From contig JBBEBR010000022.1 in the NCBI GenBank assembly GCA_040882225.1, positions 1 to 64,000 of the forward strand: DNA of 64,000 nucleotides. Reading direction: 5' to 3'. This stretch comes from Gracilimonas sp040882225 (GTDB taxonomy: Bacteria; Bacteroidota; Rhodothermia; Balneolales; Balneolaceae). Below, piece after piece: positions 34,148 through 42,744 of the stretch (positions are counted from its first letter, which is position 1; each line of letters opens with the position of its first letter). The notes below the pieces were generated by a model, which was not told where the DNA came from, did not search any database, and worked only from the letters and a program-made list of their open reading frames with translations. The translations under genes and the position numbers were made by a program.

Positions 34148-34305
34148 GCTTTGTAGCTTGAATTAGTTAATTTTTAGTGGAATTTTATGTATCAAAAATT
34201 TGTGATGAAAATAACATGTTATTTATATAACACAATAAGAAATTGCATAAATTTTCGTTTTACCTGTTCGAAAGCTAATCTTATGCTTAAAACAAAACTT
34301 CCAAA

Positions 34306-35085
34306 ATGAAATATCTGATCCTTTTTTCTTGTCTTGCCTTCTCTATATGCTTTTCCTCAAAAGCATATGCCCAATTTGGCGAACCTGAAGTTGAAGAAAT
34401 AGAAGCTCCGCGCACACTTTTTGGAGAAGGCTATAAATTCGGCTTTGGCTTTAATTTCGCCCTCAGTGATTTTGGATTTGGCGCAGGGGGACAATTCAGA
34501 TTAGGCTTATCACCATATAATGAAGCCATTCTAAACTTGAAAATTGCGGGGCTAAAAGATCCAACCGAACAAACTTTTGTTGATTATTTTGGGGGCAGAA
34601 TCGTGCCCGAAAAATACAGAAGGGTGATAACTTTTCCTGTTTATGTAGGATTGAAGAGAAGGTTTTTTGCTGAAGCCATAAGCGATAATTTTAGACTTTA
34701 TAGCTCGCTAAGTGCGGGTCCTGTTTTTGCCTTAACCTATCCTTACTTCGACGACGGTAATAATAACGGCTTTAGAGAAAACGATGCTCGGGTGTATGGT
34801 TTTACAGAACCCGTGTATGATATTTTCGAAGGATGGAATGATTCCGACTCTCATTGGGGCATGGGCGGCGAATTTGTAATTGGGGTCGATTTTGGGGAAA
34901 ATTTCGCAAACCTGGCTTCAATACAGTTCGGCTACACCGTTAATTACTTCGCCGATGGAATCCAGATTCTTGAGCCTACACGGGCAGAATTCACCCAGAA
35001 TGGATATAATTTAGTACAAGCTAACGAACCCCGACAATATTTTGGCTCGGCTCAGCTTAGCCTCATTTTTGGCTGGATGTGGTAG
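34306..35085 (+). CDS. Outer-membrane beta-barrel protein
   Basis: A 259-residue protein with a signal peptide (LILFSCLAFSICFSSKAYAQ, cleavage after YAQ) and a mature part of alternating strands with G, F and Y (FGFGFNFALSDFGFGAGGQ). It ends in a terminal aromatic strand LSLIFGWMW, typical of outer-membrane barrels. Specific function unknown. Monocistronic and divergent from the 128-aa gene. Confidence 0.75.
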   Translation: MKYLILFSCLAFSICFSSKAYAQFGEPEVEEIEAPRTLFGEGYKFGFGFNFALSDFGFGAGGQFRLGLSPYNEAILNLKIAGLKDPTEQTFVDYFGGRIVPEKYRRVITFPVYVGLKRRFFAEAISDNFRLYSSLSAGPVFALTYPYFDDGNNNGFRENDARVYGFTEPVYDIFEGWNDSDSHWGMGGEFVIGVDFGENFANLASIQFGYTVNYFADGIQILEPTRAEFTQNGYNLVQANEPRQYFGSAQLSLIFGWMW

Positions 35086-35095
35086 AGCCGATATT

Positions 35096-35791
35096 CTACC
35101 CTTTCGATTCCACCAATAGAGAAAACCACTTCTCAGGATTTGCCAGATTTTCGATGATTAAATCTGGCTCATAATTTTCAAGTTCTTCGCGGGAAAATTT
35201 ACCGGTGGTTACTCCAACGCTTTTCATCCCGGCACTTTTTGCACACGTGATGTCTCTGGGTGTATCTCCGATTATAATAAATCTTGAAGGATCAGGTTCT
35301 GCGCCTAATTGTTCTTCTACCTGTTTGATGGCAAGATGTGGAAGCTGATTTCTGTCGCGGTCAAATTCGCCGAAGGCGCCAAAAGAAAATGGCTGGCTGA
35401 TGTTTGCCGCTTGTAATTTCATAGAAGCCGCTGAGGGATAATTTCCGGTAAGTAATCCCCGAATAAAATCTTTTCCCGAAAAGTATTCTATAGCTTCATC
35501 TACAAAATCATGCCGCTTTACATGTTCAGAATTCAACCTTATTTCTAACTGCGCCAGGTAGCTGCTTTTAAATTTCTGATAAAGATTATGGTCAAAATCA
35601 TGATTCACCAAAAAGGAAGTGAAAATGTCGTGATCGGTGCGGCCGGAAAATGGATCTTTTTCCATATCCGGATAATTGATTTCCAGTTGGTCTAAAAGTT
35701 CACGCAGCAGTAGACGATTGAAATTTCGGTTAACGGTAAGCAGGGTTCCGTCTATATCAAACAGAATAATCCAGGGGTGATGAGTAGCCAA
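35096..35791 (-). CDS. HAD-superfamily hydrolase
   Basis: Phosphatase-type HAD protein of 231 residues. Motif I is ILFDIDGTLLT with nucleophile and acid aspartates, motif II LLTGNYPSA, motif III a lysine near NQLPHLAIK and motif IV IIGDTPRDI. The cap is C1-type helical (phosphoglycolate-phosphatase-like). Substrate unassigned. The start is TTG at 35791, 8 residues before motif I; no ATG is available. Converges with the barrel gene 10 bp away. Confidence 0.88.
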   Translation of the reverse strand: MATHHPWIILFDIDGTLLTVNRNFNRLLLRELLDQLEINYPDMEKDPFSGRTDHDIFTSFLVNHDFDHNLYQKFKSSYLAQLEIRLNSEHVKRHDFVDEAIEYFSGKDFIRGLLTGNYPSAASMKLQAANISQPFSFGAFGEFDRDRNQLPHLAIKQVEEQLGAEPDPSRFIIIGDTPRDITCAKSAGMKSVGVTTGKFSREELENYEPDLIIENLANPEKWFSLLVESKG

Positions 35792-35863
35792 AATGAATTA
35801 AAATTTTTCTGGGTTTACATACTTTCAAGAATATCAAAATACGCAAACTTCCTATTAAAATGC

Positions 35864-35894
35864 TTTAAGTACATGTTAAATCGTGGTACCTTTG
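35864..35894 (+). promoter_or_regulatory. Putative Bacteroidota-type promoter of enolase
   Basis: TACCTTTG at 35887-35894 matches the -7 element TAnnTTTG known from Bacteroidota. A TTTA at 35864-35867, 19 bp upstream, is close to the -33 TTTG element. It lies 35 bp before the eno ATG, itself preceded by GGAG. Confidence 0.5.
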
Positions 35895-35929
35895 CTGAAA
35901 ATCATTCACATTAATCGGAGAAAAAAATA

Positions 35930-37222
35930 ATGAGTTTAATTGCAGACGTTTTTGCAAGGCAGATAATAGATTCGCGGGGAAATCCTACGGTAGAAGTGGA
36001 TATAACATTAGAAAGCGGGGCTATGGGGCGAGCGGCAGTACCTTCGGGTGCTTCAACCGGCGAGCATGAAGCTGTTGAGTTAAGAGACGGAGATGCTGAT
36101 TATTTTTTAGGAAAAGGAGTTCGAAAAGCGGTTGATAATGTGAATACGACCATCGCTAATGAACTACGGGGATTACCGGTTTTCAATCAGGTAGATTTAG
36201 ATGCTTTATTGCTTGAATTAGACGGCACACCGAACAAAGGAAATTTAGGAGCGAATGCCATTTTAGGAGTTTCCTTGGCTTGTGCAAAAGCAGCATCTGC
36301 GGAATTGGGAATGCCTCTTTGGAGATATGTAGGTGGTGTAAATGCAAAGGTTATTCCGCTGCCGATGATGAATATAATCAACGGCGGCTCACATGCTGAT
36401 AACAGCGTAGACTTCCAGGAATTTATGATAATGCCGGCCGGAGCTGAGTCTTTTTCTCACGCGTTGCAAATGGGTGCCGAGATATTTCATAACCTGAAAA
36501 AGGTTCTTTCCTCCAAAGGATATAGTACAGCTGTTGGTGATGAAGGTGGATTTGCTCCCAATTTGAAATCGAACGAAGAAGCACTTGAGGTAATCACTTT
36601 AGCTATTGAGAGGGCGGGTTACATTCCTGAGGAAGAGGTGCTCATCGCGCTTGATCCCGCGGCTTCAGAGTTTTACAATTCTGATTCCGGTTTGTATGAA
36701 TTCAAATGGAGTGATGGCTCCAAAAAAGATACCGATGCCATGGTAGAATTTTGGAGCAATTGGGTAGACAAATATCCAATCATTTCAATCGAGGATGGAT
36801 TAGCTGAAGACGATTGGGATGCCTGGAAAAAGCTTACCAACGCTATTGGTGATAAAGTTCAGCTTGTTGGGGATGACTTATTTGTAACCAACACAGAGCG
36901 CCTTGCAACAGGAATCGAACGAGGTATCGCTAACTCGATACTGATTAAGGTAAACCAGATTGGAACTCTTACTGAAACCCTCGATGCCATTGAGATGGCG
37001 CACAAAAATAGTTATACAGCGGTTATCTCACACCGTTCTGGCGAAACCGAAGACGTGACCATCGCCGATCTCGCGGTTGCTACAAATGCAGGGCAAATAA
37101 AAACAGGTTCCATGAGCCGGACTGATCGTATTGCAAAATATAATCAGCTTTTGCGCATTGAGGAAGAACTTGGAGATGCCGCAGTTTTTCTGGGGCGTGA
37201 TGTTTTTGGACTGAAAGCATAG
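35930..37222 (+). CDS. eno: Enolase
   Basis: Interconverts 2-phosphoglycerate and phosphoenolpyruvate. The 430 residues begin with IIDSRGNPTVEVDI and include ASTGEHEAVELRDGD in the catalytic loop, GDEGGFAPN with the catalytic glutamate, SIEDGLAEDDW and GDDLFVTN in the metal site, and SHRSGETEDVTIADLAV as the signature. Normal length; own promoter and strong terminator, so monocistronic. Confidence 0.97.
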   Translation: MSLIADVFARQIIDSRGNPTVEVDITLESGAMGRAAVPSGASTGEHEAVELRDGDADYFLGKGVRKAVDNVNTTIANELRGLPVFNQVDLDALLLELDGTPNKGNLGANAILGVSLACAKAASAELGMPLWRYVGGVNAKVIPLPMMNIINGGSHADNSVDFQEFMIMPAGAESFSHALQMGAEIFHNLKKVLSSKGYSTAVGDEGGFAPNLKSNEEALEVITLAIERAGYIPEEEVLIALDPAASEFYNSDSGLYEFKWSDGSKKDTDAMVEFWSNWVDKYPIISIEDGLAEDDWDAWKKLTNAIGDKVQLVGDDLFVTNTERLATGIERGIANSILIKVNQIGTLTETLDAIEMAHKNSYTAVISHRSGETEDVTIADLAVATNAGQIKTGSMSRTDRIAKYNQLLRIEEELGDAAVFLGRDVFGLKA

Positions 37223-37277
37223 TTTTTTTGTAAGGTTTGCTTTAAGATCGCTCTTACCTTTCAGTAGCTTTTTAAGG

Positions 37278-37311
37278 GCCGTTCTTTTTTTAAAAAAGAG
37301 CGGCTTTTTTT
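37278..37311 (+). terminator. Terminator after enolase
   Basis: GCCGTTCTTTTTT pairs with AAAAAAGAGCGGC (37278-37290 with 37292-37304, one G-T), followed by seven T. Confidence 0.92.
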
Positions 37312-37379
37312 GGATGATTACATTACTCTTTATGTGAATGGAACCTGCGAATCTCCCTCATTATATGTACTATTAGGCC

Positions 37380-38513
37380 ATGCGAAACAACCACCTGGAA
37401 TTGCTCAATTTCCGAAATCACCTAAGTACAAAAATCGATTTTGCTCCTCACCTTAATGTGATAAGCGGGCCAAATGGTGCCGGAAAAACCAGTCTGATTG
37501 ACGCTATTCACTTTCTGTGCATGTCTCGCAGTTTCGTTTCCAACACCGATTTATATGTGGTACATACCGACGAAAGTTATTTTATGATAAAAGGGAAATT
37601 CGAAGGACAGATACGATCAGATTTTGAAGTTTCCTGTTCCTATTCGCGGGGTGAGGGGAAGAAGATTTTTGTGAATGAGTCACCGCTCGAACGCCTGTCT
37701 GATTTAATTGGAATGGTTCCCGTAGTGGTTCTTGCTCCCGATGATAAAAAACTGACGTTGGAGGGCCCTGTGGAAAGGCGTTCATTTATTGACGGATTTA
37801 TCAGCCAAATTTCACCCGCTTACCTTCGGGATTTGATAGAATATCGGCGTGTGCGAAAACAGCGAAATACATTGCTGCAGGAATTTCGAGGCCCTACGTC
37901 TGTTTTGGAAGCATATCTGGAGCCATGGAATGTACAGTTGGTGGAATCAGGATCTCGGATTGTTGCCAAGAGATTTGAAGTATTGGAGAATTTTAAAGCA
38001 TTTCTCGCTAAAGACTATACCATGATTTCGGGAATGGATCTTACTACCAATCTGGAGTATCAGACTTTTTGCGAACCTTCCACGAATCCAAAGGAGATAG
38101 AAGAGCAGTATTATCAGCAGCTCGAAAAAGTTCAGCCCAAAGAAATTGAACGCGAACAAACCACGGTAGGCCCGCATCGGGATGAAATCATTTTTTATTT
38201 GGATGATTTTGAACTTCGCCGTTTTGGATCTCAGGGGCAGCACCGGCTCTTTGCGCTTTCCCTAAAATTAGCCCAGCTACACTATTATTCGGATGAGCTC
38301 GATGATTTGCCCATCCTAATGTTAGACGATGTATTTGGAGATCTGGATTTGAAAAAAATCGGGATATTATTGCAAGCTTTACAACAGCATAAAGGCCAAA
38401 TATTTATAACTTCTGCCAACCCTGTTCCTTTTGAAGATTACATTAATTTTGATGGAACAAACAACCGGTTTTATACTGTACAAAATGGAGAAGTGGAGGA
38501 AGTTCAAAAATGA
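37380..38513 (+). CDS. recF: DNA replication/repair protein RecF
   Basis: SMC-like ATPase that loads RecA at gaps with RecO and RecR. The 377 residues have Walker A ISGPNGAGKTSLID, a signature region GSQGQHRLFALSLKLAQL and Walker B LPILMLDDVFGDLD. The stop overlaps the next gene's ATG (ATGA), the standard recF-DUF721 coupling. dnaN is not next to it, unlike in many genomes. Confidence 0.95.
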   Translation: MRNNHLELLNFRNHLSTKIDFAPHLNVISGPNGAGKTSLIDAIHFLCMSRSFVSNTDLYVVHTDESYFMIKGKFEGQIRSDFEVSCSYSRGEGKKIFVNESPLERLSDLIGMVPVVVLAPDDKKLTLEGPVERRSFIDGFISQISPAYLRDLIEYRRVRKQRNTLLQEFRGPTSVLEAYLEPWNVQLVESGSRIVAKRFEVLENFKAFLAKDYTMISGMDLTTNLEYQTFCEPSTNPKEIEEQYYQQLEKVQPKEIEREQTTVGPHRDEIIFYLDDFELRRFGSQGQHRLFALSLKLAQLHYYSDELDDLPILMLDDVFGDLDLKKIGILLQALQQHKGQIFITSANPVPFEDYINFDGTNNRFYTVQNGEVEEVQK

Positions 38514-38803
38514 GATTTGATGTGCCAAAATCACTGGGCTCTATTCTGGATGATTATATTGAGAAATTTCCTCAGAAAAGAAAACTAAAGCAGGGAATGA
38601 TTCTGTCAGCTTTTAAAGAGGTGGTAGGTTCACGAATTGCATTAGAAGCTGAGAACATACATTTTGAAGGGAATAAACTGGTGATGAAAGTGAAGCATCC
38701 ATCCTGGCGCTATGAGATTCATGCAAATCGTTTTAGTATCGCAAAAAAGCTGAATGCGAAAGTTAAAGGTAAAATAGTAGACGAGATAATTGTTCGCAGT
38801 TAG
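38510..38803 (+). CDS. DUF721 (DciA-like) protein
   Basis: A 97-residue protein: basic N-terminal segment (EKFPQKRKLKQGMI), core AFKEVVGSRIALEAENIHFEGNKLVMKVKHPSWRYEI in two overlapping pieces, and a short C-terminal helix. This is the DUF721/DciA family whose longer members load the replicative helicase DnaB. The 4-bp overlap with recF supports a DNA-replication context. Confidence 0.88.
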   Translation: MRFDVPKSLGSILDDYIEKFPQKRKLKQGMILSAFKEVVGSRIALEAENIHFEGNKLVMKVKHPSWRYEIHANRFSIAKKLNAKVKGKIVDEIIVRS

Positions 38804-38837
38804 TTGAATAATCTGAATCCTGCATCTATATTCATTT

Positions 38838-39851
38838 ATGGCTGATGTATCTGATAATAAATTAATAAATAGTATCAAATCTGCGTTCAAACCAGGTAAA
38901 AAACCTGGCGCAGATGAGACTCAACACAAGTTTGCCCGAAGAGAAAATCTCATCGTTTTCATGGCGGCTTTCATTATGGCGCTGTCGCTATGGCTTATCG
39001 TAAACCTGAATGGCAGTTTTAATATCGATCTCAATATCCCCGTTGAGCCCACCAATCTCCCCGAAAATATGGCGCTCACCGAAACTTTCCCCGAATTTGT
39101 GCAGGTGGGTATTTCCGGTGATGGATGGCAACTTTTTAGTTTATATAACGACCCGCCTTCCATTTCCATTACTGTGGATGAAGGAGATATCAACCTTTTT
39201 GAGCAGGTACGCCAACGTTTAAGTTATTTGCAGGGCGTCGATATTTCCAAAGTACAACCGTTGTTGCTTTCGGTGGACATGGAGCCAAAAATTTCTAAAA
39301 AAGTACCCGTTAAACTTCATACTCGGTTATCTTTTCAGAACAGGTATGGGGTGATTGGAAGCCCTAAAATAATCCCTGACAGCATTACGGTAACCGGAGC
39401 AGAATCATTAGTGGGAGATATCGAAGAGTGGCAAATTAAGGACACACTAAAGCTTGCCGAAATTCGGGAGAATATCATGGAAACCATTTCTTTGGAAAAA
39501 GCTCGCCCATTAGTAGAATTATCCATTGAAGAGATAATTTATACCGCTGAGGTTTCGGAGTTTACAGAGGGGGAAACAACTGTATACATCCGAACAAGGA
39601 ATCTTCCCCGGGGGCAGAATATCAACTATAATCCCTCCTCGGTTACCATAAAATACGATGTTCCGCTAAAGCAATATGCCGAAGTAAGCCGAATCAAACC
39701 TTATGAAGTATATGTGCCGTATTCTAAAATTATTGAAGATTCTTCTGGTTTCGTCACCCCAGATATTGAACAAACTGCCGAAGAATTTGAGTTAAGATTG
39801 CGAAGCTTTCAGCCCAAAGCAGTAGCATATTTCAGTGTTTTAGATCAATAA
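38838..39851 (+). CDS. YbbR-domain membrane protein
   Basis: A 337-residue protein with one N-terminal membrane helix (about 37-56, LIVFMAAFIMALSLWLIVNL), then about three YbbR repeats (IPVEPTNLPENMAL, VPVKLHTRLSFQN, YIRTRNLPRG). YbbR proteins in other phyla (CdaR) regulate the c-di-AMP cyclase CdaA, but no cdaA lies next to it here, so the role is open. Third gene of the recF cluster. Confidence 0.85.
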   Translation: MADVSDNKLINSIKSAFKPGKKPGADETQHKFARRENLIVFMAAFIMALSLWLIVNLNGSFNIDLNIPVEPTNLPENMALTETFPEFVQVGISGDGWQLFSLYNDPPSISITVDEGDINLFEQVRQRLSYLQGVDISKVQPLLLSVDMEPKISKKVPVKLHTRLSFQNRYGVIGSPKIIPDSITVTGAESLVGDIEEWQIKDTLKLAEIRENIMETISLEKARPLVELSIEEIIYTAEVSEFTEGETTVYIRTRNLPRGQNINYNPSSVTIKYDVPLKQYAEVSRIKPYEVYVPYSKIIEDSSGFVTPDIEQTAEEFELRLRSFQPKAVAYFSVLDQ

Positions 39852-39858
39852 AGTATTA

Positions 39859-39915
39859 ATGTGCGTAAGTGTTTATGGTTAATACAACAACACACACCTA
39901 AACACATTCACACAT
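39859..39915. repeat. Imperfect inverted repeat between convergent YbbR and ispH genes
   Basis: ATGTGCGTAAGTGTTTA (39859-39875) faces TAAACACATTCACACAT (39899-39915), 14 of 17 paired. Its position suggests a bidirectional terminator. Confidence 0.5.
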
Positions 39916-39923
39916 ACAACGCT

Positions 39924-41153
39924 TTACATAAAGGGTGAGAGAACTACTTCCACATCTTTGGTTTTTTCAAAATAACTCAGTACTTGCAGCAGCACTTCAT
40001 CTACCAAAACATCCGGGCAGGAAGCACCTGAAGTAAGTGCAATTTTGAGTGGTTCGCCGTTCACGGGAAGCCAGTTTTTGGTTTCCAGAATCTCTTTTTT
40101 CCACTGGTTGAAATGTCGGATAGAGTTTTCAGAAATCAATTCACCAGCATCCCGCACATGATATGTTGGGAATTTATGCTCCAGAATTTCTACCAGGTGC
40201 ATGGTATTAGACGAATTGTATCCGCCAACTACCAGGGCGATATCCGCGTTCACTTCAGCTAAAGCAAGTGTCGCCGATTGGTTTTCATTGGTAGCGTAAC
40301 AGAGTGTATCGGAAGTGTCGGCAAAATGATCGAGAATGTCGGAATCACCAAAACGATGAATCACGGCTTCCTTCAGAATATCCATGACTTCCTGCGTTTC
40401 GGAAGCCAGCATCGTGGTTTGATTAATCACCCCAAACCGCTCCAAATCTTTTAGCGGATTAAAACCCGGAGTAGATTTATGTCCGAAATATTTCTCGAAG
40501 TCAGAAAGGGGACGTTTTTCGGTGAGAATATCGGCAAGTATTTTAGCTTCGTTGGGATTTAAAACCACAACAACTGCGGAATGATCTGCACTGTGCGAGA
40601 AAGTGGCCCGGGTTTCTTCATGCTCATGCTTTCCATGTACCACCAAACTATAATCCTTTTTCCCAAGCTGTTTGCCACGTTTCCAAACCTTCTCCACAAA
40701 AGGACATGTGGTATTGTATTGATAAGGATCGATACCGACTTCCCGAAGCTGTTCCTGAATTTCCAAAGTAGTGCCAAAAGCGGGCACAATTACAATATCA
40801 TCAGCATTTAGCGAAGACATAGGAATAAGTTCAGTGCCATCGGTATTGAACAGAAACTTCACTCCCTTTTTCAGTAAATCTTCATTCACTGTAGGATTGT
40901 GAATCATCTCGCTAAGAAGAAAAATATTTTTATTGGGATTTTCTTCCACGGTTCGGTAAGCAATATCGATGGCGTTTTCTACGCCGTAACAGAATCCAAA
41001 AAAGCGTGGAATGAAAAATTGCACCGGGCCAAAATCCAAGACTGTTGGTTCCAAATCCTTTTTCATTGGATCGGTGATTTTAGTGGCTTCCTTCACCTTA
41101 TGAATAACAGGTGACTTGTATATCTCTGGAATATCGAACTTCTTACGTGCCAA
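39924..41153 (-). CDS. ispH: 4-hydroxy-3-methylbut-2-enyl diphosphate reductase
   Basis: Last step of the MEP isoprenoid pathway, an Fe-S enzyme. The three cluster cysteines lie in GFCYGVENAID, NTTCPFVEKVWK and DTLCYATNENQ; GGYNSSNTMHLVEI and SGASCPDVLVDEVL are further signatures. At 409 residues it is of the long type seen in cyanobacteria, plants and Bacteroidota-related groups. The start is TTG at 41153, the only early in-frame start giving a full N-terminal extension. Confidence 0.94.
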   Translation of the reverse strand: MARKKFDIPEIYKSPVIHKVKEATKITDPMKKDLEPTVLDFGPVQFFIPRFFGFCYGVENAIDIAYRTVEENPNKNIFLLSEMIHNPTVNEDLLKKGVKFLFNTDGTELIPMSSLNADDIVIVPAFGTTLEIQEQLREVGIDPYQYNTTCPFVEKVWKRGKQLGKKDYSLVVHGKHEHEETRATFSHSADHSAVVVVLNPNEAKILADILTEKRPLSDFEKYFGHKSTPGFNPLKDLERFGVINQTTMLASETQEVMDILKEAVIHRFGDSDILDHFADTSDTLCYATNENQSATLALAEVNADIALVVGGYNSSNTMHLVEILEHKFPTYHVRDAGELISENSIRHFNQWKKEILETKNWLPVNGEPLKIALTSGASCPDVLVDEVLLQVLSYFEKTKDVEVVLSPFM

Positions 41154-41419
41154 ATGGCTCAGGATTTATGTTGGAAATATTCAATCGAAAGAATCTCATT
41201 GGGAAAAGATTTCCCGCCAAAAATACGAATTTTTGATTAAGGAAAAGGAGAAATGGATTTATAATCGCAGAAGATTCTCAGGAAGTTAACGAGCAATTTT
41301 TTGTACCTATATCCCGATGTCAAAAAAATATTCTGTTCCATCAGCAAATAAAAAGACAGCATATTGTCAATATCATTCAAAATCACCCTTTTTTTTCATA
41401 TAAATGATATCTTCTAAAT

Positions 41420-42622
41420 ATGATGTACGATTTTACAATAGTAGGGGCGGGTATTGTGGGTTTATCCACAGCCTACAAACTTTCTTTAAAATTTCCTGAA
41501 GCCCAAGTTCTTATCCTCGAAAAAGAGCAGAAGGTTGCGGCGCATCAAACAGGAAAGAATTCCGGTGTAATCCACTCTGGCATTTATTACAAGCCGGGCA
41601 GCTATAAAGCCAAAAATTGCATCGACGGCCGGCGACAGCTGGTAGATTTTTGCACCACGCATAATGTAGCCATCGATGTTTGCGGAAAAGTAATTGTCGC
41701 AACCTCAGAAGAAGAAGTGCCGCGATTGGAAAAAATATTCGAACGAGGACTCGAAAATGAAATCGAAGACATTAAGCTTATTGACCAAAAGCGGCTTGCA
41801 GAATTAGAACCGCATGTAAAAGGAGTGGCAGCGATTCATGTTCCATGTGCGGGAATTGTGGATTATTCGGGAATGTGCCGGAAAATGATGGAGCTGCTTC
41901 AGGCTGGAAATGGGGAAATCCGTTTTGGTCATCCGGTGAAAAATATCTCGGATAAAGGAGATAGAATTTTAATTGAAGCCGGCGGTAATCGTATTGAATC
42001 AGAGTTTCTGATAAATTGTGCTGGATTATATTCGGATCATGTGGCGAAGTTTGCAGGAATTCAATCTCCGGTAAAAATTGTACCCTTCAAAGGGGAGTAT
42101 TACGATTTGCAGCCCGAGGCCGAGCATTTTGTGAATAACCTGATTTATCCACTTCCCAACCCGGAGTTCCCTTTTTTGGGAGTTCATTTTACAAGAATGG
42201 CTTTGGGCGGAATTGAATGCGGGCCAAATGCCGTTTTCGCTTTTAAGCGTGAAGGCTATAAAAAACTTTCCTTCAACCTAAAAGAAACCACCGAAACCTT
42301 CAATTTTCCGGGGTTCTGGAAAATGGCGCGCAAGCACTGGCGCATGGGATTTAGTGAATACAAACGCTCCTTTTCGAAAAAGGCATTTACCGAAGAGTTA
42401 CAGAAACTGATTCCGGGAATTCGGGAAGAACATCTGCAACCATCTCCCGCCGGAATTCGCGCTATGGCTCTTCAGCCAAATGGCGAAATTCTGGACGATT
42501 TTTACTTTGAAGTGGTAAATCGCCAAATACATGTGCTGAACGCCCCAAGCCCTGCAGCTACCGCAGGGTTAGCCATTGGTGATGAAATTGTAAAAAAGGT
42601 AGAATCCAAGCTCGTTTTTTGA
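41420..42622 (+). CDS. lhgO: L-2-hydroxyglutarate oxidase/dehydrogenase
   Basis: FAD enzyme of the DAO fold, 400 residues. IVGAGIVGLSTAYKLS is the dinucleotide-binding motif, HQTGKNSGVIHSGIYYKPGSYKA the LhgO hallmark. LINCAGLYSDHVAK and HVLNAPSPAATAGLAIG complete the fold. Oxidises L-2-hydroxyglutarate to 2-oxoglutarate. Two ATGs overlap at the start; the first is used. The YdiJ-like protein at 55090 may serve the D-isomer. Confidence 0.93.
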   Translation: MMYDFTIVGAGIVGLSTAYKLSLKFPEAQVLILEKEQKVAAHQTGKNSGVIHSGIYYKPGSYKAKNCIDGRRQLVDFCTTHNVAIDVCGKVIVATSEEEVPRLEKIFERGLENEIEDIKLIDQKRLAELEPHVKGVAAIHVPCAGIVDYSGMCRKMMELLQAGNGEIRFGHPVKNISDKGDRILIEAGGNRIESEFLINCAGLYSDHVAKFAGIQSPVKIVPFKGEYYDLQPEAEHFVNNLIYPLPNPEFPFLGVHFTRMALGGIECGPNAVFAFKREGYKKLSFNLKETTETFNFPGFWKMARKHWRMGFSEYKRSFSKKAFTEELQKLIPGIREEHLQPSPAGIRAMALQPNGEILDDFYFEVVNRQIHVLNAPSPAATAGLAIGDEIVKKVESKLVF

Positions 42623-42744
42623 TTTTAACCCGGTGCAGGCTTAAAGATTATGCGGAAGGATTTTCGATTTAAATAATTTTACCGAAGCTTCATTGGCATT
42701 TTATATCAATAAGTGATTCATTGCGTCACAAAAATTGATTTTAA

